DNA of 64,000 bases from Betaproteobacteria bacterium (GTDB lineage Bacteria; Pseudomonadota; Gammaproteobacteria; Burkholderiales; SG8-41), in the NCBI GenBank assembly GCA_025363575.1, contig JANYDM010000152.1:1-64000 (forward strand). The letters run 5' to 3'. The notes under the pieces were generated by a model. It was not told the origin of the DNA. It worked only from the letters and a program-made list of their open reading frames with translations, and did no database searches. This document shows positions 8,848 to 16,370 of the stretch, one piece after another (the stretch's first letter is position 1; every line of letters starts with the position of its first letter). The translations under genes were made by a program, and so were the position numbers.

Positions 8848-10596
8848 TCAAACTCCAGGGGGCACGTCATGAGCAGCAAGCGACTCCATATTTTCCATGA
8901 TGAAAATCGCGATCGGCTCGGCACGGTTTCTCACCGTGATTTCGTGACGCGCAATGCCGGAGATGTCGAGCCGCGCAGCTTGCGCGGCGGGCTCCGAGAC
9001 AATCAACCGGCATTGATATTGTTTAGTGAGGTCCTGCAGACGGCTCGCGACGTGAACGGTGTCGCCGACGGCGGTCAGATATTTTGCGATGCCGCGTCCC
9101 ATGCGGCCTACGACGGCGGGGCCTGTATGAATGCCGATGCCGATGCGCAAAGGTTCGTGTAGTTCTCCGCCAAGTTCCGCATCCATTTGCGCAATCCCGC
9201 GCATCATCGCGGTCGCCGCATTCAAAGCATCGAGGCAGCCCTGTTGCGGGCCCGACTCGACGCCGAACAACGCCATCACTCCGTCGCCGGTGAACTGGTT
9301 GGGAATGCCGCCCGCCTGTTCGATGGCATTGCCCATGGTTTCGAAATAGCGGTTGAGAAAAAACACGACGTCGTAAGGCAGCTTGTGCTCGGACAGGCGC
9401 GTGAAGCCGCGCAAGTCCGCGAACAGCACGCATATCTCGCGTTCTTCCCCAGGAAGATCGTCAGCCAACGCAAACGCATCGAGCGCGGTTGCGGTCGCGG
9501 CAAGAAGCGGCGTCACCGACACATCGCTCGTCGGCCGCAACTGACAAGCGAGCCGGACATCTTCCGCGGCGCCGACTCGCTTCAGCACTGCGAGTTCATC
9601 GGCGCTTGCAGCCGGCAGGTTCTTCAGTCCGCTGGTTACGCGAACGCGGCAAGTCGAGCAGCGCCCGCGGCCTCCACACACCGAAGCGTGCGGGATATTG
9701 GCGAAACGGCTGACTTCGAGCAGCGTGTGACCGATAGGCGCCGCGATTTTGCGGCCATCCGGATAGGTCACGCGGATCGCGTTATGGCTCCGCTCATAAA
9801 GATTGCGCGAAAAGCGCGCGATCAAGGTCAGCCCCAGGCAGGCCGCATATCCGGCCAATACGGCACTCACCGCGCCAGCGAGTATCTTGCGCTGACCGGG
9901 GCTTGCTTCGTTCATGGCCGCCCGCGTCTCTTGTACCCAGCTTGCACTTTGCGCCAGGTCGGCGATCTCGCGCAGGGCCTCGAGAAAACCGAGCAGCGCG
10001 AAAATCGGCAACAGCAACGCAGCGATCAGCAGAGTCGTTGCAGCGCGCGGATACCAGGGTTTGATCCTCAGCCAGAAATGCAGGCCGATGCACCCGTGGA
10101 TCCACGCGACCACCAGCAACAGCAACTGCAGCATGCCCGCCTCGGGACGCGACCAGTAAACCAGCATGACGCGCGTATAGGAATCAATGACGCCAAACCG
10201 TAAATTCGCGAAATGCGTTCCGATCGCGTGTGCTGCAAGCAGGAGTGGGATGGCCAGGCCCAGCAACAACTGGGCCGCTTCCCACAAGGGCATCCGAAAC
10301 TGCCGTCGTTGAAAGATCGACCATAACGCGAGCAGAAAATGTATCGTCAGCGATCCATAAAGCATGGTCATGCCGACTGGATTGCGCCAGATCGCGAGGA
10401 ACACATCGCGCCCGGCCTCCATGGCGTCGAGGCCAAGCAATCCGCACGAATGATTGAGGAAATGTGTCGAGACGTAGGTAAACAACACCAGGCCCGTCAC
10501 CAGGCGCGTCCGATGAATTATCGCCGCGCGTGAGCGCGCGGGCGTCGACAACGTGTGGGCGTAGGGCTGCATATCGCGGAAGCGCGAAGATAGCAT
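8848..10596 (-). CDS. Membrane cytochrome-b-like / [2Fe-2S] ferredoxin / class III nucleotide cyclase fusion
   Basis: A 582-residue three-module protein. Residues 30-260 hold about six hydrophobic helices with histidines H45, H49, H86, H123, H128, H167 and H173, resembling the SdhC/fumarate reductase cytochrome b fold. Residues 272-365 are a ferredoxin domain with C307, C313, C316 and C351. Residues 385-560 are a class III cyclase with metal-binding Asp394 (LFADLRGF) and Asp438 (TGDGVMALFG) and the phosphate-binding Arg519. The purine-selecting positions are Gln434, Thr508 and His515 in place of the usual Lys, Asp/Thr and Asn. I infer a redox-sensing cyclic-nucleotide synthase. ATG 10596 follows GGTGGGG. 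It is transcribed alone. Confidence 0.85.
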   Translation of the reverse strand: MLSSRFRDMQPYAHTLSTPARSRAAIIHRTRLVTGLVLFTYVSTHFLNHSCGLLGLDAMEAGRDVFLAIWRNPVGMTMLYGSLTIHFLLALWSIFQRRQFRMPLWEAAQLLLGLAIPLLLAAHAIGTHFANLRFGVIDSYTRVMLVYWSRPEAGMLQLLLLVVAWIHGCIGLHFWLRIKPWYPRAATTLLIAALLLPIFALLGFLEALREIADLAQSASWVQETRAAMNEASPGQRKILAGAVSAVLAGYAACLGLTLIARFSRNLYERSHNAIRVTYPDGRKIAAPIGHTLLEVSRFANIPHASVCGGRGRCSTCRVRVTSGLKNLPAASADELAVLKRVGAAEDVRLACQLRPTSDVSVTPLLAATATALDAFALADDLPGEEREICVLFADLRGFTRLSEHKLPYDVVFFLNRYFETMGNAIEQAGGIPNQFTGDGVMALFGVESGPQQGCLDALNAATAMMRGIAQMDAELGGELHEPLRIGIGIHTGPAVVGRMGRGIAKYLTAVGDTVHVASRLQDLTKQYQCRLIVSEPAAQAARLDISGIARHEITVRNRAEPIAIFIMENMESLAAHDVPPGV

Positions 10597-10765
10597 AGCG
10601 CCCCACCTTGGTTAAAACGATGCGGCGCGACTGAGGACGCGCGCCTCAGCTACTAAGCGTAGTATGGATAAATTACGGCCCGCAAAGCCGCCATTTTCAC
10701 TGGCGAGAAACAGCGCCGTCGTATCTGCACATTATCAATGCCGGAATCTGGGCTAAAGGAAATTC

Positions 10766-11545
10766 ATGAGTGAGCTGTCTATTCTGATTTTAATCATGGT
10801 CGTTGTTTTCATCTTCGCGGGCTTTCGCATCGCTAATCAGTATCAGCGTGCAGTCGTCTTTCGTCTGGGGAAACTCCGGGGTATTCGGGGGCCCGGCCTG
10901 TACTGGATCATCCCGGTTTTCGAATGGCAGCGAACTGTTGATATCCGGACCATTACCGCCTCGGTCGATCAGCAAGAGACGATTACCAAGGACAACGTTC
11001 CGGTGAAGGTCACAGTTGTTATTTGGTACTCCGTGACGGACCCTGTTAAATCCGTAGTGGAAGTTAAAGACGTGGACAGGTCAGTCATTCAGGTTGCACT
11101 GACGTCGCTTAGAAACATCATTGGCCGCCATACTTTGGATGATGTGCTCAAGGAGCAGGAAAAACTCGGCATAGATATGCGCCTTACCATTGACTCCGCC
11201 ACTGAACCCTGGGGCGTCAAGGTAACGCGGGTAGAAATGCGGAATGTAGAGATTCCGGAGACGATGCAGCGAGCGATGGCGCAGGAAGCCGAAGCCTTGC
11301 GGGAGAAACGCGCCAGGATTATCAAGGCAGAGGCCGAGCTGGAAGCTGCGGTGAAATTAAAGGAAGCAGCCGGGTTGATCATGGAGAACCCGGCGGGTCT
11401 CGAACTTCGGCGCATGCAGATGATTACCGAGGTGGGAGCGGAACAGAACACGACGACGATTATCATGATGCCGAGCGAATTTGTTTCGGCCGCTGGCGCG
11501 ATTGCGGAGTGGGCACGTGTAGCCGCCAGGAAAAAAGGCGAATGA
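10766..11545 (+). CDS. Slipin (stomatin/prohibitin-like SPFH protein)
   Basis: A 259-residue membrane-anchored SPFH protein. One N-terminal hydrophobic helix (residues 5-20) is followed by the stomatin signature in GLRGPGLYW-like context (RGPGLYWIIPVFE), then the band-7 domain and a charged C-terminal coiled coil (about 165-215, rich in Glu, Ala and Lys). Slipins form membrane oligomers and often act with an NfeD partner, but no nfeD gene is adjacent here. ATG 10766 is preceded by AAAGGAA. The gene is isolated between two leftward units. Confidence 0.9.
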   Translation: MSELSILILIMVVVFIFAGFRIANQYQRAVVFRLGKLRGIRGPGLYWIIPVFEWQRTVDIRTITASVDQQETITKDNVPVKVTVVIWYSVTDPVKSVVEVKDVDRSVIQVALTSLRNIIGRHTLDDVLKEQEKLGIDMRLTIDSATEPWGVKVTRVEMRNVEIPETMQRAMAQEAEALREKRARIIKAEAELEAAVKLKEAAGLIMENPAGLELRRMQMITEVGAEQNTTTIIMMPSEFVSAAGAIAEWARVAARKKGE

Positions 11546-11626
11546 CAGGTGCCGTTTGTCGCCAGATCCGGGCTGGCTCAGCCAACGCGCGAACTATCGG
11601 ACCGGGCCGCTTTGTTTACCGCCGAA

Positions 11627-12798
11627 TCAAGCGGTGCCCGCCCGCTTTTGCGCGAGGAAGAAGCGAATCATCTCAGCCGACGCGTCGGGCCCCGCGGGAT
11701 CGGTATGCGATCCGCCGCTGCTGCCGCCGGACCAGGCATGGCCCGCGCCATGCAGCACCCAATGCTCGACGATGGTTTCGTCTCCGGCGTTCGCGTACAC
11801 TACACCGTACGCTGATACGTGCGCCCGCCGGGCACCGCGCCGTCGTGCGTGCTCACGCGCACCGGCTGATTCGTGACGCCGACCATCGACTCGACAATCG
11901 CCGCGCCGTTGCTCGGCGCTACAGTGCTGTCGGCATCTCCATGGAATACGATGGTGGGCACGGAATACCGCACGCCCAGCTGTTGTGTCCGCGCTCGCGC
12001 GGAGAAACCGGCGGGCGCCGGGCCGCTCTTCATCGCACTGAAAGCCGACGACACGTCATGTGCAGCAGCGTAAGGCAAACCGGAATGCGCGCCGACCGCG
12101 GCAAACAATTCCGGGTGCGTGGCGCCGAGAATGACCGCCATTGCGGCGCCGGCCGATAACCCCGCGACGTAAATGCGGCGCCGGTCGATTCTGAATTCCC
12201 CCGCGACTTCGTGAGCAATTCCGGCAAGAATCGCAGGCTCGCCGCCGCCGCCACTTTGATCTTCCGCGCGAAACCAGTTCCAGCACTTCGCTCCGTTTGC
12301 CTTCACAGCTTGCGCGGGATAAACCACCACAAAGCCATGCTGCTCGGCCAGCGCGTTCATTTGCGTGCCCGCGGCGAAATCGTCCGGCGATTGCGTGCAG
12401 CCATGCAGCATCACGACCATGGGCACTTCGTTGCTGCCGTCAGTCGAATAGCTCTGCGGCACATACAACTTGTAGGCGCGCGTGCCGGCGCCATTCGTAA
12501 ACGAGCGGCTGATAAGTTGCCCGCGCTGTGCGGGCGCCGGCGATGCTGCCCGTTCGAGAGGGCCGCCCGGGGTTGGCGCGTCCGCTGACGGCTGCAACCC
12601 CGCGTCCGACAGCGCTTTTTCGATTGTGTGAGTTATTCCCGTCAATGGGCCCGAGCGTGTTTTCAAACCCGCCGATGAAAGTGCGCGCTCTATCGTTTGC
12701 GTGATGCTGTCGGCCAGTCCCGGACTGGCGGCGTTTGATTTTGCCGGCGATTGCATGCCCCTGCCCAAGCGGCGGGATAAGTGTTCGAGAAACTTCAC
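11627..12798 (-). pseudogene. PHB depolymerase-family esterase, disrupted by a 5-bp tandem duplication
   Basis: From GTG 12798 the frame encodes an esterase of the poly(3-hydroxybutyrate) depolymerase family: a HGCTQSPDDF oxyanion region, the lipase box G-L-Ser215-A-G and an HGDADSTV segment. It stops after 332 residues at 11800. The missing tail, with the catalytic-His motif GAGHAWSGG and the family end PDASAEMIRFF, continues in another frame to a stop at 11627. The junction is a tandem repeat, TACAC TACAC, at 11796-11805. Removing one copy gives exactly 388 codons in frame. The N-terminus has two copies of a helix repeat (residues 30-45 and 54-69). It lies 24 bp downstream of a CopG-type regulator gene, its usual partner. 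Confidence 0.82.
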
Positions 12799-12822
12799 AA
12801 GGAAAATCTTTCGTAAAAAAAG

Positions 12823-13239
12823 TTAAATGATGCGATCGGCGAGTGCTTTGCGCACCGCCGCGCTGCAATGGAATGCGCCCAGCACTTCGACGGATTGAAT
12901 CGCCGCCCGGGCAAGTTCTGGTGTTACGTCGGCGGCGATCCGCGCGAGGCCCACGACGTGGATCTGCAGCTTCTCGCCCGCGTCACGCGCCCGCTTGAGA
13001 TCTTCGCGGCCAAAATTCTGCAGGCCCAGCACGAGCGTGCGGCGCGCGATGGTCTGCTTGACCTGGTCTGCGTGAACGGCGAGCTGATTGCGGATCGCCG
13101 TGCGGATGAGGTCCGTCCGGTTCGAATAAAACCCTTCGCGAACCAGCAGATCGATCTGCCCGAGATCGACGACGCCTAGATTGATCGTCAGCTTCTCCGA
13201 TTCGCCTGCACCGCGCTTTAATTCCAGGATAGTCGCCAT
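12823..13239 (-). CDS. CopG-family ribbon-helix-helix transcriptional regulator paired with the esterase
   Basis: A 138-residue protein starting at ATG 13239 behind the strong site GGAGG. The segment around residues 16-55 (KLTINLGVVDLGQIDLLV, then GFYSNRTDLIRTAIRNQL) fits a ribbon-helix-helix DNA-binding fold; the rest is a conserved C-terminal domain of unknown role. Proteins of this kind are commonly encoded directly upstream of PHB-depolymerase-type esterases, as here. A perfect 16-bp palindrome lies 18 bp upstream of the start codon and is the natural candidate for autoregulation. Confidence 0.8.
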   Translation of the reverse strand: MATILELKRGAGESEKLTINLGVVDLGQIDLLVREGFYSNRTDLIRTAIRNQLAVHADQVKQTIARRTLVLGLQNFGREDLKRARDAGEKLQIHVVGLARIAADVTPELARAAIQSVEVLGAFHCSAAVRKALADRII

Positions 13240-13257
13240 TTTGCCTCCATCTACTTA

Positions 13258-13273
13258 CCATCCATATGGATGG
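13258..13273. promoter_or_regulatory. 16-bp perfect palindrome, candidate operator of the CopG-type regulator
   Basis: CCATCCATATGGATGG is its own reverse complement, and its edge lies 18 bp upstream of the regulator's start codon. Ribbon-helix-helix dimers typically bind short palindromes in their own promoters. The functional role is inferred from position and symmetry. Confidence 0.6.
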
Positions 13274-13292
13274 TTGAAAACGGCTCAAGTTC

Positions 13293-13315
13293 TCACTTTT
13301 GCAAATTAAAAGTGA
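13293..13315. repeat. AT-rich inverted repeat in the divergent promoter region
   Basis: TCACTTTT and AAAAGTGA form an 8-bp perfect inverted repeat around a 7-nt spacer (GCAAATT). It could be a second operator half-site pair or part of a promoter; no T-tract makes it a convincing terminator. Confidence 0.4.
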
Positions 13316-13658
13316 AAAGCACAGCCGCTGCTGAAACCTTTAACTTGTCTGTCAGCGGCTTTCCTACATCAATGGGCGGTTTGATGAGTGATAGAAAATC
13401 AGGGCGGCCGGCGCCGCATTCGAGGCGTTCGAAAAAGATTCGGGCGTATCGTGTCCTGACCGCGGGCGGGATTTTCATGAAACCTTCGGCGCCACCAACG
13501 GCGATCCCGCGCGCGAGGCTGCACACCTGTTGACCGCTTATTGTGGTGTGCTTCCAATCGGCCTACCATGTGCAATGTATGACGATGTGCTAATAGCGCA
13601 TCCTTCAGTCTGCGGCTTTAGCGTCTCTCAGTACGCCTTTTTCAAAAAGGTGACGGAA

Positions 13659-14636
13659 TTGAGCAAGGTAGTTAACGCTTCATTCGCGATTCTTATCGCT
13701 GCGGGCGGCATGATCAATGCCGGGCTGACCGCCGCGCAAGATTATCCAACCAAGCCCGTGCGCCTGATTCTCGGCCCGGCTTCGGGCGGGCCGACAGACA
13801 TCACTGCGCGCACATTCGCTGCGAAGTTGAGCGAAATCTGGGGTCAGCAGATCGTCGTCGACAATCACCCCGGCGCCGGCAATACGCTTGGCGGCAGCAT
13901 TGCAGCCCAGGCGCCGGCGGATGGGTACACGCTGTTCCTGTGCCCGATATCGGACGCGGTGGCGCCAGCGCTGTATAAGAAATTGCCCTACAACCTGCTG
14001 ACGAGCTTTACGCCCGTTTCCCTGATCGGGACAACGCCGAACGTACTGCTGGTCAATCTATCGGTTCCCGCACGCACGGCGCAAGAATTCGTGGCCTACT
14101 CCAAAGCGAATGCGGGCAAGATCAGTTACGGCTCATCCGGCGTTGGCATCTCGACGCATCTCTCTGCAGAACTATTCAAGTCGATGACTGGCGCCGATAT
14201 CACCCACGTGCCATACAAAGGCGCAGTTGCCGCATTCGCCGATTTGATCGGCGGGCGTATCGAAATGGTGGCCGATAACCTGCCCGGCGTGGTTGATGCG
14301 ATCAAGGGAAATAGAGTGCGCGCGCTTGGCGTCACAACGTTGAAGCGCAATGCACAGGTGCCGGATGTGCCCACCATCGCCGAGTCCGGCGTCCCGGGCT
14401 ACGAGGTGATTGTTTGGTACGGGATCTGCGTGCCGGCCGGCGCACCCAAGCGCATCATTGCCAAGATCAATACGGACATGGCAAAGGCGCTGAACGCGCC
14501 CGATCTGCGCCAGCGTTTATTTCAGCAGGGCGTCGAAGCCACACCGAGCAGCCCGGAAGCGTTTGCCGCGTTCATCAAGTCTGAAACCGTCAAGTGGGCG
14601 AAGGTGGTCAAAGACGCCGGTATTCCCGCGCAATAA
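13659..14636 (+). CDS. Bug-family tripartite tricarboxylate transporter substrate-binding protein
   Basis: A periplasmic receptor of the Bug/TctC family, which is greatly expanded in betaproteobacteria. After the signal peptide the mature part begins with YPTKPVRLI and has the typical GPTDITAR and PGAGNTLGG ligand-loop motifs, the VPYKG motif and a normal length of 325 residues. I prefer the TTG start at 13659, behind AAGGTG; the frame is open to 13530, but the extra residues look like non-coding sequence. No TctA/TctB membrane genes are nearby, as is usual for orphan Bug proteins. The ligand is not predictable. Confidence 0.85.
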   Translation: MSKVVNASFAILIAAGGMINAGLTAAQDYPTKPVRLILGPASGGPTDITARTFAAKLSEIWGQQIVVDNHPGAGNTLGGSIAAQAPADGYTLFLCPISDAVAPALYKKLPYNLLTSFTPVSLIGTTPNVLLVNLSVPARTAQEFVAYSKANAGKISYGSSGVGISTHLSAELFKSMTGADITHVPYKGAVAAFADLIGGRIEMVADNLPGVVDAIKGNRVRALGVTTLKRNAQVPDVPTIAESGVPGYEVIVWYGICVPAGAPKRIIAKINTDMAKALNAPDLRQRLFQQGVEATPSSPEAFAAFIKSETVKWAKVVKDAGIPAQ

Positions 14637-14638
14637 AA

Positions 14639-14764
14639 ATGCCGCCGGGCTATATAGGGCAGGGCGTGCCAACAACAATGTATTACTGCGGAAGCGCCGG
14701 GGCTTACTATCCCTATGTGAGCCAATGCCCGGAGGGTTGGCAGCAGATGCCTGGCTTGTACTAA
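14639..14764 (+). CDS. Small Gly/Tyr-rich ORF, possible domain remnant
   Basis: A 41-codon frame starts 3 bp after the Bug gene. It encodes MYYCGSAGAYYPYVSQCPEG followed by WQQMPG. A YYC...YYPYV..C..GW pattern occurs, by my recollection, at the C-terminal end of many exported proteobacterial hypothetical proteins, so this may be a detached tail or a tiny exported peptide. There is no clear ribosome site and no signal peptide. Its stop overlaps the end of the convergent TonB-like gene. Confidence 0.35.
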   Translation: MPPGYIGQGVPTTMYYCGSAGAYYPYVSQCPEGWQQMPGLY

Positions 14765-15312
14765 AAAGGAATTCTGGTCCGCATTTCCAGCCGTCGATTG
14801 TTGCCTTCTGCGCCAACGGCGGGTTTGCCTGCGCTGCGCCCCGCACTTCTGGCATCTCCGACAGTGGTGTTAAAGGAGATCAACTCGCAGCCTTCAAAAA
14901 GGCTGGGTGAAAAGGGCAGGAATGGCTCGGCACTCTTGACCAGCCTCCTCACCGATTCACTTAATGCATCATCTCCCTGGTCGAGTGGCGTAGTCTGGAT
15001 GTCCTCGATCAATCCGTCCTTTCGTAGAGTCATTCGCACCACCACCTCACCCGATATTCTTCTGCCGGAAACATCTTTGGGCCAATCCTTCATGCCGGTT
15101 TGTTGAATCTTTTCTCTAACCGCGTTGAGATAGGCGTCCATGGCGGGTGTGATCGTGTTCACATCTACCGAAAAAACCGGACTCGTCTTTTGTTGCGGAA
15201 TACGGAGATTCAGCGTTCCGCTATTCGGAAGATCGGCCGCCCTCGGTGGAAACCCGACCCACAGAAGCATGAGCAGGAAAACCGTGAATGGTGTTCTGCC
15301 GGACGTTTGCAT
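14761..15312 (-). CDS. TonB C-terminal-domain-like exported protein
   Basis: A protein of about 183 residues with an N-terminal hydrophobic signal or anchor and one TonB-C-like domain (about residues 60-140: ISGEVVVRMTLRKDGLIEDI then ALSESVRRLVKSAEPF). TonB-C proteins bridge to outer-membrane receptors, but there are no exbB/exbD genes and no proline-rich spacer here. It may be an accessory or divergent member. ATG 15312 is favoured because AGGAG lies 8 nt upstream; GTG 15321 is too close to it. Confidence 0.65.
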   Translation of the reverse strand: MQTSGRTPFTVFLLMLLWVGFPPRAADLPNSGTLNLRIPQQKTSPVFSVDVNTITPAMDAYLNAVREKIQQTGMKDWPKDVSGRRISGEVVVRMTLRKDGLIEDIQTTPLDQGDDALSESVRRLVKSAEPFLPFSPSLFEGCELISFNTTVGDARSAGRSAGKPAVGAEGNNRRLEMRTRIPF

Positions 15313-15401
15313 GATCTTCACTCCTGAAGAGAGTCCAAGTTTTACTCACGACCGCCAGACCATCACCGCAAACAGTAGCCTGTTCGCAAATATCTCTAAG
15401 A

Positions 15402-16241
15402 TCAAGTCCCCAAGAATTTCCGCACAACCTCCACGAATCCGCGCGGATTTTCCAGCGTGATGTGATGATCTGACGCGGGCACCTCCGCACTTTGCACCTG
15501 CGGCGCCCTGGCGCGGACCTCGGCGAGCACCTCGGGACTGAACCGCGCGCTGTGCCCGCCTTTTACTACGAGCGCCGGCACTTTGATCTTTTCCCATAAG
15601 GGTACACCAGGGACCTGTTTGAAGTTCGCATACACGCGGCGATCGGCCTTGTGCTGCCATTGCCCTTCGCCGTTCTGCTTTCCGCTATGCGTTGCCATGC
15701 GGCGCACGACTTCGGGCGCAGCGAGTTGCGATGCCGCAGGCTCGAGACGGAAGCGCGCGATGAGTTCGTCTTGAGTCGCGAAACTTCTCCCCGCTCGTGC
15801 GCTGAACTCGCGCATCTTTGTTACGCGGTCCATAGGCATCAGCATGGTGCTGTCGACGATAATGAGTTTGCTGACGCGGCCCGCATGCGCCGCCGCATAA
15901 ACCAGCGAGATCATGCCGCCCATCGAATGGCCGACCAGCACGACGTCTTGCAGATCGAGCTTTTCCAGGAAAGCGTTGATGTCTTCGGCGTGGGTTTCGA
16001 ACGAATAGGTTTGCGGATCGGCCCACGCGCTGTCGCCGTGTCCGCGCAGATCGTGCGCAAGCACATGATGGTCGGGCGTGAATCCCGGCGCCACAAAGTC
16101 GAACCAGTGCGCGTGCGCCTGCCCGCCGTGAACACACAGCATCGGCCGGCAGCCTGCAGTGCCGTAATCGAGATAGTGGAGTTTGGTGCCGTTGACTTCG
16201 ATGGAGTGGCTGGTGGCTGGTGCGGCAGTAAGTTCGGTCAT
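15402..16241 (-). CDS. Alpha/beta-hydrolase
   Basis: A 279-residue cytoplasmic hydrolase with the classical order: an HGG oxyanion region (residues 38-40), HDLRGHGDS, the nucleophile elbow G-H-Ser106-M-G-G, and near the end ASDHHITLENP with the catalytic His. It resembles C-C-bond or ester hydrolases of aromatic breakdown as well as general esterases; the substrate is not predictable. A period-7 repeat lies immediately upstream of its start codon, inside the probable leader region. Confidence 0.85.
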   Translation of the reverse strand: MTELTAAPATSHSIEVNGTKLHYLDYGTAGCRPMLCVHGGQAHAHWFDFVAPGFTPDHHVLAHDLRGHGDSAWADPQTYSFETHAEDINAFLEKLDLQDVVLVGHSMGGMISLVYAAAHAGRVSKLIIVDSTMLMPMDRVTKMREFSARAGRSFATQDELIARFRLEPAASQLAAPEVVRRMATHSGKQNGEGQWQHKADRRVYANFKQVPGVPLWEKIKVPALVVKGGHSARFSPEVLAEVRARAPQVQSAEVPASDHHITLENPRGFVEVVRKFLGT

Positions 16242-16245
16242 GAGC

Positions 16246-16329
16246 GATGGGTGATGGGTGGTGGGTGGTGGGTGATGGGTGATGGGTGATGGGTGATGGG
16301 TGATTCGTGATGCGTGATGCGTGATGCGT
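16246..16329. repeat. Twelve-copy heptanucleotide tandem repeat
   Basis: Twelve contiguous 7-bp units fill 84 bp. Read on the plus strand they are GATGGGT (x2), GGTGGGT (x2), GATGGGT (x4), GATTCGT and GATGCGT (x3). The array lies between the CoA-transferase stop and the hydrolase start and ends 5 bp upstream of that start. The layered variants suggest stepwise expansion by slippage. No spacers are present, so it is not a CRISPR array. Confidence 0.9.
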
Positions 16330-16370
16330 CAGAGAGTCGGGCGCACGCCGTATAAGTAAACTCCAGTGGC

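Larger units (their letters stand above)
13240..13658. other. 419-bp spacer between the CopG gene and the Bug receptor gene
   Basis: It holds the palindrome at 13258-13273 and the AT-rich inverted repeat at 13293-13315. The rest shows no gene I can support. A short rightward frame at 13270-13533 has no ribosome site and no recognisable content. The two divergent genes on either side probably have their promoters here. Confidence 0.5.

Noticed and set aside
13270..13533. 87-codon rightward frame in the CopG-Bug spacer
   Set aside because: Starts within the palindrome, has no ribosome site and looks like translated non-coding DNA.
16246..16329. CRISPR-like array
   Set aside because: Units are 7 bp and contiguous without spacers; it is a simple tandem repeat.
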